From NCBI GenBank assembly GCA_024500155.1, contig CM044880.1, positions 4,712,001 to 4,776,000 of the forward strand: a stretch of DNA of 64,000 bases, written 5' to 3'. Positions 1 to 10,800 of this stretch are shown here, piece by piece. This DNA is from Chenopodium formosanum (taxonomy: Eukaryota; Streptophyta; Magnoliopsida; Caryophyllales; Amaranthaceae). The notes beneath the pieces were generated by a model. The model was given only the letters and a program-made list of their open reading frames with translations, did not search any database and was not told the origin of the DNA. A program made the translations under genes and the position numbers. The first letter of the stretch is position 1. Every line of letters begins with the position of its first letter.

Positions 1-1779
1 AAATCTGAAAAGGGGAAAATGTTGGGTAAAAAAAGAAAAATAAAAATAAAAAAGATACTGTACCATTTTTTTTGCATAAAATTAGCTGAAATAAAATTTT
101 AGCTAAAATTGGAGAACCAAAAAAGGTATCAAATGGCAGGCAAACAAGTTCTGAGGAATTTTCTGGTGAATTCTGATAATGTTGCTGATCAAAAACTATG
201 TATTAGCTCATTATAAATTGTCAGAAATTAATTATTTCAGATATCATTTTCATATTATATGAATTTTAATAAATTTAAAAAAAAAAAAAGATAATGTTTT
301 ATGCTAACGTAAGAAAAGGATTAATTTGACCGTTAAAAACAAAAAATAATTAAGTTTTGCCAAAATTACAAAGACAGTAAAACATGTGATCTGTTATAGC
401 AGGTGTTTTCCTTTCTGTATGAAATATGAAAATGTAAATTGTGGTAAATTTGTATAATTGAGATTTGGTGGGATGTTCTTGTTTGACCTCATTGGTGTAA
501 AAGAGGATTCTTTTGACTGGACATTGGAACTTCATGATGCTTTGATTAATTGAACCAAGTTTTTATTTCATCTTGCTTTAATTTTGTTACATATTTAAAA
601 AGAATGAGGTGATAAGTGTTGTCTATCTTATGGGATCACATATGATTTGGACAATTGGATGTCATGAACAACTTGTTGGAATTCATGGTTGATGTAAGAG
701 AGTACGATTTTCGGTTATATAAGAGTTTGGGTGAGGACTCAGGAGTACTCCATATGTTATTAGTGTCTTTTAATTTTTCTGTCATAACCGGGGAAAAAAA
801 AAAGGCAAATAGACATCTACGACAAAGTGAAGGCCTAATGGTATTACAACATACAAAACCAAGTTAGATTCATTTATCAATAGGGATTTAAAGGACAAAG
901 ACTTAACAATTTCAATTAACTTGTGACTAAGTAGAGCTTCACAATTTGGACATGATAATTTGTGACATTGTCTAGTGTGGAGTACTTTGTAATTTGTATC
1001 ATCAATGTTCAATGATTACAGATTTCTTAGAAAGCTTATATGGGTATTATTGATAAATTAAAGGTTGTTAAAATTATTTTTCAATAGTGTTATTTTGCAA
1101 ATGAGCTACATAGGTGGTGTGGTAATCAAATACCAGGCCAAAATCTTTATGGTGCTTTGATTGGTAGTTAAAATGTGCATAAACTAATTAAAACTAGTAC
1201 TGGCAGGTTCTTTTTATCTCACTATGTATAGGTCATATCACTTAAATACCTTTTATAAGTAATTTGTGCTCTGAATAACATAACTACTCATATCATTGAT
1301 GATATATGTAAGCACAATAATAACTACAATTGAACAAGCATGCTATCATCACAACACTAACACGATACCTTTAAAAAATTAAAGAATTATGAGGTAAGAA
1401 TTTTAGAATAATATCATAAAATTGACAATTTAAGAAACTCAATGTCTCAATACAATAAAGAGCAAATACTAGTCAATCAGCCTGATCGACTTATTATCTA
1501 CATCAGGTGGCATTTTCGGTAAAAACTTGAAACAGGTTGGGGGATATGTGTAAATATACGTGGATGGATCTCACACGGTAGTTTATACGGAAATTTGTTG
1601 ACTAACGGTGAATTTAGTCAAAGCACTAACGTAAAGTCTTGTCGTTTCTTTACTTCACTTTCCCAATCTGAATATCCCCCATTTACATTTTGACCTAGGA
1701 TCATCTTCTCCGGCGAACCCAAAATTTGGAATTTTAGATTTTGATTATACACGACAAATTAAGCTGTCGTTTCATGCAA

Positions 1780-1937
1780 TTGGGTTCTTCTCTATCCCCG
1801 CCCCGGCGGATACAATTCCAAAACCATCCCCGCCCCACCCTCACTTGGATATCCATCCCCACTTAATCCCCACCTATTCCCCACCAAACCAGACCTGGGG
1901 CGGGTCTCCTACTTGACCCGTTCCACTGACATCCCTA
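1780..1937. mobile_element. Relic of a hAT-like element end
   Basis: A cytosine-rich stretch of repeated 'ccccgcc' and 'ccccac' motifs ends with 'gacatcccta' at 1937. Read on the minus strand the terminus is TAGGGATGTCAGTGG, which resembles the TAGGG-type ends of plant hAT elements and of the other elements in this window. I found no matching left end and no target duplication, so this is a truncated or decayed copy. The GC content stands out sharply from the AT-rich surroundings. Confidence 0.35.
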
Positions 1938-2076
1938 CTATGAATATTGTCTAAACCCGAAATTTAATAGACCATAGCGATTACCATTTTATGATATAGA
2001 TTATAGAGTAATAATATTTGCAAATTTCTTTCAATGAAAAAAGGGGAAGAAAAAAAAAATAAATCATTGGGTCAAT

Positions 2077-2082
2077 ATTTCA

Positions 2083-2130
<48 letters not shown>
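2077..2130. mobile_element. Poly(A) retroposon stub with target duplication
   Basis: A run of 47 A (2084-2130), preceded by 7 bases, is flanked by perfect 13-base direct repeats TCATTGGGTCAAT at 2064-2076 and 2131-2143. The match may extend to 16 bases because the three bases to the left are also A. A poly(A) tail inside a 13-16 bp target duplication is what L1-type target-primed insertion leaves. Almost nothing of the inserted body is present, so this is an extremely 5'-truncated LINE or SINE copy. Slippage alone would not create the flanking duplication. Confidence 0.65.
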
Positions 2131-2134
<4 letters not shown>

Positions 2135-2346
2135 TGGGTCAATTGGGTGAGTGCTAACATGGGCTCACTTTCAAAACCTTAGGGCAAAGTTGAACCCAAA
2201 TCATGTTCAAAGCCTCAAACCCAATACAACCGATTTCAATCTTCAATCTTAAATAAAAAAAAAATAATATTCAATCAAAATTCCTAAAACCCCAAAATCC
2301 GATTGAAAACCCCCATTTGTAAATCCCATAAAAAAATCGAGCAAAA

Positions 2347-2628
2347 ATGGCGATGAAGCAGTTATGCAGCTCAATTGCAAGAAGAATAATGTCAACCCAT
2401 CAAATTCCAGCTTCCCCAATTTCTTCATATTCATCAATGGCGTCTTCTTCATCAATACCAGAGGCAATAGTTTGCGGAAGAGGTGATAAGAAGACGAAGA
2501 GAGGAAAGAGATTCAAGGGTTCTTATGGTAATTCCAGACCCAAGAAGAAAGATATGATTCAGAGGTTTAAAGACAAACTTGAAGTTCCCAGTAACACTCC
2601 TTGGCCTCTTCCTTTCAAAGTTATCTAA
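2347..2628 (+). CDS. Mitochondrial small-subunit ribosomal protein bS31m (THX)
   Basis: An intact single-exon gene of 93 aa. Residues 1 to about 45 are rich in Ser, Ala and Arg and lack acidic residues until the end (MAMKQLCSSIARRIMS...), as in a mitochondrial presequence. The rest is the compact basic THX/bS31 domain: 'GRGDKKTKRGKRFKGSYGN' followed by 'RPKKKD' and ending 'PWPLPFKVI'. THX proteins bind 16S-type rRNA in the head of the small subunit; plants have plastid and mitochondrial versions, and the ending together with the presequence style favours the mitochondrial one. The first ATG is used; a second in-frame ATG lies two codons later. The next gene is convergent, about 1.5 kb away. 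Confidence 0.85.
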   Translation: MAMKQLCSSIARRIMSTHQIPASPISSYSSMASSSSIPEAIVCGRGDKKTKRGKRFKGSYGNSRPKKKDMIQRFKDKLEVPSNTPWPLPFKVI

Positions 2629-4088
2629 TTTTTGTTATTTTTCATTATAGTTCAGCTGATATTTGCTGATTATGGATGTTGATTTAATAATATGTTACTA
2701 TGTTTGAATTGGGTTGTTGTGAATTTTTGTTTTTGGATCAATGGTAATATGAATTTTTGTGATTGGTATTTGAAATACAAGTATTTATGTTATGATATGG
2801 TGGTTGTTAATGTGAGTTTGTTTGGTTTTATTATTGGGTTTCTGTTTAATTTTGATTGGTATTGTGTGATGCCTGGATTGTTTAGAGGATTTTCTATGGT
2901 TTTTGATAGTATATTGAGCTGAAAACAATATATCAATTAGTGAAGGGTGCATTAATAGTACGTGGAACTGGGAGAATGAAAGCATAGAGTTATACATAGA
3001 TTAGGATTTTTAGGAAGTCTATTATTTGGCATTGGCTATGAAATTAGAGGGACTCCATGTTCGTTCTTAAAAACCTGGATTGTGTCCGGTGATTCCGATT
3101 TTAGGAGTATATAGATTAATTTGTTGTATTTCAGATGTGGTAAAGGGAGGTGGCATTTATGGTGGATAAGTTGTTAATGATGGGAGGATGTGGCGGTGGG
3201 TCTGGGGTGGTTTATGCCTCATAATAGCACTCCCTTTGAACAACCAAGGGAGGTACTGATCACAAATCTACGAATTGAGAGCTTACAGCCTTACATGGGA
3301 GCCTTCGTGTGTGAGGCGTGCTTTCTGTAGAATCCTGTTCAATGCAGTGCATTAGGTTTCTTATTGTGTGTTTATATGTTTACCTGATGGTTTTGTGTAA
3401 GCTTCACATTTAGGATCTAGCTATAAGTGTTGTTGAGGGAAAGGTGGCTGTTTTAACTTCTGTTGAATTGGTGAGTCAGTTGCAAACAGAAGATGTGATC
3501 AGATATAGAGAGACAATTTTGTAATGCTGCCTAGAAAGTGAAAACTTAGAATTTGCTTTGAGGAATCTTATCAGTTCATCTCTAGGAGTATAGCTAGCTT
3601 ACATATGGAGAAACATACTTAAATACGATAATATCCAGCATACAATGCCATGATTTGGAAAAACTTACAATATAAGAACATTTACTGTATAGAATTTAAT
3701 GGCTTAATGTCATGCTTCTATCCTAAATTATTTTCATATTAGAATTACTGTATTATCTGTCTAGAGTCAAAACTTGATCAGTTAGTTGTGATCTAGTAGT
3801 CAAATGGAACATGCCCAGGAATCGCTCTTCTCAAATGCATTTCTTGTGATCGTGTCTTGAAATTTTGCTCAAAAAAGGATGCGTCACTTGCATGTTCTGT
3901 TTCTTCTTCCTCTCCCACCAGTCGAGCCTATTACAAGAGTTGTAGCTTAATCCTGTTTCAGGATTGTAAAGTCTGCACCTTGGCGTTATCCATATACGGT
4001 GAACATAATCACACCATATAGGGTGTCAGCTTGTTAGCAGCCAGAACAAAAAAATGTAGTCAGTGGTATTTCTCTGGTGGTTGCCCTA
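2629..4088. other. Convergent intergenic region
   Basis: This lies between the stop of the bS31m gene (plus) and the stop of the four-helix membrane protein gene (minus). The first few hundred T-rich bases are presumably the 3' untranslated region of bS31m. The open frames here are low-complexity and lack domain features. I see no RNA gene or recognisable repeat. Confidence 0.55.
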
Positions 4089-5146
4089 TTACACCAGAAG
4101 ACTAGCTTCTATGTCTTTGCCTAAGGATAGATCACTTTCAGAGCCATCTTGTTGTAATCTTCCTGAGAGATGTAGTGCAGAATCTGCTACTAGAGCAATC
4201 CCAATTATGAAGTATATGAAGCCAAAAGCCATGGTAATTACTCCTATCAAGAATGCCAAGTGACTGTACATGACAACCCTTTGCGCTTCTGCTGCTAGCC
4301 TATACCCGTAGTATATTGTCCACGTGAGCATGAACATTGAAATCATGGTGGCTAAAACTTGTATAACGATCTGACAAATGGTCTTCTGCTCCTTTTCTGT
4401 GCACGTATTACATATAGTTAGACTATTACACTGTATCATTCATTCAAGAAAACAGAGCTAATGTGTTCATAAGTATATTGTATGAATTGTAGAGAATAAG
4501 AAATTTTGCTTAGGGATTTAGGCCCTCTATTCTTACTCCAATATGCTTGTCTTGATTAGCTGTTTGGTATAGCAAAAGATGTGTATTTGGTATTTGCTTA
4601 AAAACTTAGGCGACGAATGCTGACAAATCTACCAAAATGCCCTTATGGACCAAACTAGAGATTGTTATAGTCAATGAAAGAGATACAGAGTAAGACATGA
4701 AAGAGTTTTTGCCCCGTTGTATGCCAAACTGTTAGCCAATTAGCGTAACTCTTTTTAACATTCCTGATGGCGTTGTATATTGCCTTTGTTTCTGATTAAG
4801 CAACTTTATATTAATACTATAAAATTAAATTGTAATTACCTTGGTTTCTGATTATTTCTCCGTCTTCTTCCTTGTCCGCCCAAGCTACCAAGTCCTGAGC
4901 TAATTCTGCAACAATGGTCAACCCGACGATGAAATAGATCAAACCAAAAACTACCGTGACAATCCCGAACAAAAGAGCTATGTAGCTTCCCTCAAAACTA
5001 CCACCTTCATCATCTCTCGTTTCAGTTGTCAGTCTATATCCCATATGGACCATCCATACAAGCATGACCAACGGAAGCACAAACCCAACAACCCGAACAG
5101 TATCCGTACAACTTCTTCTACCTCTCTTAGCCTCATCATCCTCCAT
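4089..5146 (-). CDS. Unknown four-helix membrane protein with duplicated halves
   Basis: Two exons: 5146-4840 and 4396-4089. The donor (CAAG|GTAATT) and acceptor (TGCACAG|AA) join in matching phase, giving 204 aa plus stop. Each half has two hydrophobic segments: half 1 about residues 19-35 and 52-77, half 2 about 110-130 and 143-168. The halves resemble one another: 'MGYRLTTET' with 'YGYRLAAEA', and 'FGIVTVVFGLIYFIVGLTIVAE' (described in two parts, FGIVTVVFGLIYF and IVGLTIVAE) with 'IGVITMAFGFIYF' and 'IIGIALVAD'. The N terminus and the C-terminal 30 residues are hydrophilic. I do not recognise the family and propose no function. The alternative, two separate one-exon genes, is weaker because the downstream copy would begin with a non-homologous run that is simply intron sequence. 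Confidence 0.65.
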
Positions 5147-6185
5147 TGCCAGTATCTTCTGCTGTAACTCAGATGAAACACAAGAGAGAAAGATCAGAGG
5201 AAGGTTATTTTAACGTTTGTCACTCGGATTTTCGTCGCTTAAATAGGTTTAACAATTAACAGCCTATAGCTAATGATGATCAAAGATATAAAATCTGAGT
5301 TTTGGATGTCATAATCAGCTTTATTCTTCCACTTACTTGGTTGATCGTGTGAGGAAGGTTAATAATTAACACTTAGTAGGAGACATTATAGGCTTGTTAA
5401 GAGGAGTAATATGACTTGTTCTCTTACATAAAAAATAAAATAAAATGGGTTGACAAATTCTGTTATATTACTATAAGATTTAATGATCTGGTAGTTAGAG
5501 AACCACATAAAATGCAAAAAAATAGGAGAGAGAAAATGGGTTCGTGCCTTCCAAATCCAGAAAATGGAAGTTGCATATATTTTGACTAATTCCACTTTTA
5601 AATTTAGGGAAAAATTCCATTAGAAAGTTGGTGGAAGTTGAGTTGAGTATGGAGTAGCACTAAGCCACTAATTACGTTGTCCAATCTTGTATTAACGGGT
5701 TACATCACGTTTGATTAAATATAGTAACTCACTTTTTTTGCTAATTATGTTATTATTGTTGGATTAATGTGATGCCATTATATAACAGCATCGTAGCTAT
5801 TAACCTGAAGGAAGCACTTGTCAATTATTTACGAAGGTGGAAACCTTTAAAAAATCCAGTTTTAAGGATTTTGTTTTAGGTGAAAATTTTATCGAGACAA
5901 TTGAGCAAGTTTGATACTATTAAGACGGAATAGAGAAGGTTAATACGTTTTCATTAAAGATAATTGTTTTGGATGTGGTAAATACTACCTTGGACAAATC
6001 TTTGCCTTTTAAATTGTTAAATTTGATTTATTTAAATCTCAATTTTATCCTTTTAAGAACAATTTAAATACCAACTCTTTTCTTTTAGGAAAAGGTAAAA
6101 CGTTCAACAAAGTTGATCAAAGGGTAGACTTTCACTTTATTAATGCAAAACTACATGTACTTAACTTCTACATTTTGCAACTTTA
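5147..6185. other. Intergenic upstream of membrane protein gene
   Basis: AT-rich DNA with no supported gene. The first few hundred bases contain the promoter and leader of the minus-strand membrane protein gene. A pyrimidine-rich stretch on the minus strand just above its start codon fits a 5' leader. Confidence 0.5.
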
Positions 6186-6415
6186 GGGTTCATTTGGCAT
6201 CGCTGTGATTTTCTGTTTTTTGGTTTTTTGATTTTTAAAAGTACATTATATATGTTACATAATGAATCAAAAATTATTTAGACTTATTAAAATCATGATA
6301 ATTATGAAAACTGACAACAGAAAAGTGGAAACATCTTTTTCTTATTTTTTATTTTTGGTTTTTAGTTTTCAAAAAAATAGGAAACTGAAAACTAAAAACA
6401 ATGCCAAACTAGCCC
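6186..6415. mobile_element. PIF/Harbinger (Tourist-like) MITE, 230 bp
   Basis: The left end GGGTTCATTTGGCATCG and the right end (read inward) GGGCTAGTTTGGCATTG form imperfect terminal inverted repeats. TTA flanks both sides (6183-6185 and 6416-6418), the 3-bp duplication typical of PIF/Harbinger elements. The inner arms are also complementary (runs of 'ttttggtttt' facing 'aaaactaaaaac'). It has no coding capacity and lies about 100 bases from the giant hAT-like unit. Confidence 0.7.
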
Positions 6416-6511
6416 TTAATTATTGGTTTTAACCGGTCAAATTAAAATAAAGGGTTATTTGAAAATTAGTTAAATTAAGATAAAAAATAAAAACTAAAAA
6501 AGAGGTGCAAC

Positions 6512-7854
6512 TAGAGCTATCAAAGTTGACCCGACCCAAAATACCTACTCAAACCCGATTATTAACCAAACCATCTGAACTAAAAAAAATGTTGACCCAA
6601 ACCCGACCTAAAACCAACCCTAGACCCGAGTTGACCCGAGTATGTGAGGCCCGAACCCGAACATGAACTGACCTGGAGATGACCTAACCCGAATGTAACC
6701 CGTAAATTATTGACCTGAACCGAAATTAACCCAAACCCATTTTAACTTGTCAAAACCCGATTTTAACCCGACTTGTTACTAACCTGACCTGAATTCAACC
6801 TGACCCATTCCTAACACGACCCAAATTTAACCAAACCTTTTACAAACCCGACTTGTTATTAAGCTAACCCAAATTCAACCCAACTTGTTATTGACCCGAC
6901 CCGAATTTTACCAAACCTATTACTAACCCGACCAAAAAATTCAACCCGATTTGTTACTAACCCGACTTGAAATCAACACGACTTGTTATTAACCAGACCT
7001 AAATTCAACCCAAATTGTTCTTGACTCGATTTCAAATCACCTTAAATGCAATTTAAACCACCTTATTATTGTTGATCAAAGCATTTTGTCTAGAGAGACT
7101 AAGTCGGTCCAGGCCAGCAAAAGAAAGGAACATAAAATTTAAGAATAAAATATAGTATATATTTGTTGTATGGTCAAAGGAGATAATTATCTTCCTAAAT
7201 AATAGACTATAGTTCCCTAGTATATTGTCATATATATTATAGTCAAAGGAAATAATTAGCTTGATAAAAATGATAATGATCTATTTATAGTTAGTTGAAC
7301 CCGAATATGACCTGACTTGGAAATGACCCGACCTGATTGTAACCTGCAAATTATTGACTTGAACATAACCCGACATGAATCCGAGAATGACCCGACTTGG
7401 AAATGACCCAACCTGATTATAACCCGCAAATTATTGACTTGAACAAAACCCGACATGAATCCGAGAATGACCCAACTTGAAAATGACTCGACGTGATTAT
7501 AACCCACAAATTATTGACTTGAACCGAACCCGACTCAAACCCGAGAATGACCAACGCAACCTGATTCTAACCCGCAAATTATTGACTTGAACCGAACCTG
7601 ACTCGAACCCGAGAATTACCCTAACCCGTTTTAAGCTGTGAAACCCGAATTAAACCCAACCTGTTGTTCACCTGACCCGAATGTAACCCGACCTAAACCC
7701 GATAAGAAAGTATGACCCGACATGAACCGACTCAAACATGACCCAACCCAAACTCAGCCCGCATAGGTTATGGAATTAACCTGACCCGATCGAGTTGACC
7801 CGACCCACTCTTACCGACCTAAACCCGACCTAATTACCCGAATTGTCAGCTCTA
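6512..7854. repeat. Left ACCCGA-rich block, looks like a complete small element
   Basis: Degenerate repeats of ACCCGA/ACCTGA with 'ttgttattaacc' spacers run from TAGAGCTATCAA at 6512 to GTCAGCTCTA at 7854, so both hAT-like ends are present around 1,343 bp. At 7071-7260 lies a non-repetitive core ('gatcaaagcattttgtctag...gtcggtccaggcc') shared with the right block. The sequence after 7854 (ACCGATAA) does not match the GGTGCAAC target duplication, so this end is internal to the larger unit. Confidence 0.65.
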
Positions 7855-10800
7855 ACCGATAACTCCAAAATTTCTCAAAAAGCGTGGATATTAGCCTTAA
7901 ATTTAGAAGAAAAAAAAAATCACCTGAAAATAAAAATCACCGAAATGTTTACCATGGTCCCTAATACCCTCCGGGAGTCCAATTGGCTGGGTGGAACCAT
8001 CCAATTTGCCTTTAAACGACCAATTTAGCAGTTTACAACTTGCACTGATTTCATTAACTCAAGCCTACCACGAACATTTAAGACAACTTATAATGATCAT
8101 ATACGGTTCCAAACGGCATTATATGACCATGAGATGAATCTCGTAAAATCTCAATGCTTTTCGACACCAGGCCCCGAAACAATCGAAATTTCTCAAAAAG
8201 CGTGGATATTAGCCTTCAATTTTGGAATTTTTTGACTTTTTTTCGCACGGAAATAAAAATTGTCTAAATGTTTACCATGGTCCCTAATACCCCACGGGAG
8301 TCCAATTAGGTGGGTGGAACCATCCAATTTGCCTTTAAACGACCAATTTACCGATTTACAACTTGCACCGATTTTATTAATTGAAAGTTTGAAACCTACC
8401 ACGAACATTTATGACAACATATAATTATCATATATGGTTGCAAGCGGCATTATATGACCTCAAGATGTATCCCCTTAATTATTTATTCTTTTCGACACCG
8501 GCTCACGAAAACTTCGAAATTTCTAAAATATTGTGGATATTAGCCTTTAATTTTGGAAATTTTTGACTTTTTTTTTCCCGGAAACAAAAATTGTCTAAAT
8601 GTTTACCATGGTCTCTAATATACTCCGGGAGTCCAATCGGGTAGGTGGAACCATCCAATTTGCCTTTAAATGACCAATTTACCGATTTACAACTTGCACC
8701 GATTTCATTAACTCAAGCCTACCGCGAACATTTATGACAACATATAATGATCATATATGGTTCCAAATGACATTATATGACCCAGAGATGTATTCCCTAG
8801 AATTTCAAGACTTTTAGACACCGGGCCCCGAAAACTTCAAAATTTCTCAAAAAGCGTGGATATTAGTCTTCAATTTTTGAATTTTTTGACTTTTTTTCGC
8901 ATGGAAATTAAAATTGTTGAAATGTTTACCATAGTCCCTAATACCCTCCGGGAGTCCAATTGGGTAGGTGGAACCATACAATTTGCCTTTAAACGACCAA
9001 TTTACCGATTTACAACTCTCACCGATTTCATTAATTCAGGCCAACAACGAACACTTATGACAACATATAAAGATCATTTATGGTTCCAAACAATATTATA
9101 TGACCTTAAGATGTATCCCGTAAAATCTCAAAGCTTTTCAACAATGGGCCCATAAACCTCTAAAATTTCTCAAAAAGCGTGGATATTAGCCTTCAATTTT
9201 GGAATTTTTTGACTTTTTTTCGCCCGGAAATAAAAATTGCCGAAATGTTTACAATGGTGCCTAATAGCCTCCGGAAGTCCCATTGGGTGTGTGGAACCAT
9301 CCAATTTGACCTTAAATGAAAAAATATTCAATTTACAACTTGCACCGATTTCATTAACTCAAGCCTACCACGAATATTTATGACATTATATAATGATCAT
9401 ATATGGTTCCAGAAGGCATTATATGACCCCGAGATTTATTCCCTAGAATTTCAAGACTTTTCGATACCAAGCCCCAAATCTCCAAAATTTCTCAAAAAGC
9501 ATGGATCTTAGCCTTTAATTTTGGAATATTTTGACTTTTTTTTCGCCTGAGAATAAAAGTTGTCGAAATGTTTACCATGGTCCCTAATAACCTCCGGGAG
9601 TCCAATTGGCTAGGTGGAACCATCCAATTTGCCTTTAAACGACCAATTTATCGATTTACATCTTGCACCGATTTTATTAATTGAAACCTAGCACGAACAT
9701 TTATGACAACATATAACTATCATATATTGTTGCAAGCGGCCGCATTATATGTCCTCAAGATGAATCCCCTTAAAGCTCATTGCTTTTCGACACCGAGCCA
9801 CGAAAACTTCGAAATTTCTAAAATATCGTGGATATTAGCCTTTAATTTTGGGAAATTTTGACTTTTTTTTTCCCGGAAATAAAAATTGTCTAAATGTTTA
9901 CCATGGTCCCTAATATAGTCTGGGAGTCCAATCGGGTGGGTGGAACCATCCAATTTGCCTTTAAACGACCAATTTACCGATTTACAACTTGCATCGATTG
10001 CATTAACTCAAGCCTACCGCGAACATTTATGACAAAGTATAATGATCATATATAGTTCCAAATGACATTATATGACCCAGAGATGTATTCCCTAGAATTT
10101 CAAGACTTTTAGACACCGGACCCTAAAAACTTCAAAATATCTCAAAAAGCGTGGATATTAGTCTTCAATTTTTGAATTTTTTGACTTTTTTTCGCATGGA
10201 AATTAAAATTGTTGAAATGTTTACCATAGTCCCTAATACCCTCCGGGAGTCCAATTGGATAGGTGGAACCATACAATTTGCCTTTAAACGGCCAATTTAC
10301 CGATTTACAACTCTCACCGATTTCATTAATTCAGGCCAACAGCGAAAGCTTATGACAACATATAAAGATCATTTATGGTTCCAAACAATATTATATGACC
10401 CTAAGATGTATCCCGTAAAATCTCAAATCTTTTCAACAACGGGCCCATAAACCTCCAAAATTTCTCAAAAAGCGTGGATATTAGCCTTCAATTTTGGAAT
10501 TTTTTGACTTTTTTTCGCCCGGAAATAAAAATTGCCGAAATGTTTACAATGGTGCCTAATACCCTCCGGGAGTCCCATTGGGTGTGTGGAACCATTCAAT
10601 TTACAACTTACACCGATTTCATTAATTCAAGCCTACCACGAATATTTATGACATTATATAATGATCATATATGGTTCCAGAAGGCATTATATGACCCCGA
10701 GATTTATTCCATAGAATTTCAAGACTTTTCGATACCAAGCTCCAAATCTCCAAAATTTCTCAAAAAGCATGGATCTTAGCCTTTAATTTTGGAATATTTT

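Larger units (their letters stand above)
1..2346. other. Intergenic, AT-rich, no supported gene
   Basis: No reading frame here looks like a protein. The stretch holds homopolymer tracts, a GC-rich relic of a TE end near 1.8-1.94 kb and a poly(A) insertion near 2.08 kb, both listed separately. The last 100-200 bases must contain the promoter and 5' leader of the bS31m gene that starts at 2347, but I see no convincing TATA box or other site to mark. Confidence 0.6.

Noticed and set aside
2692..2922. 76-aa hydrophobic frame downstream of bS31m
   Set aside because: Composition (Phe, Val, Leu, Asn from T-rich DNA) reflects base bias, and it lies in the likely 3' untranslated region.
4089..4439. 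Separate one-exon gene of 116 aa
   Set aside because: The first ~14 residues are intron sequence. A phase-matched acceptor at 4397/4396 joins this exon to the upstream one.
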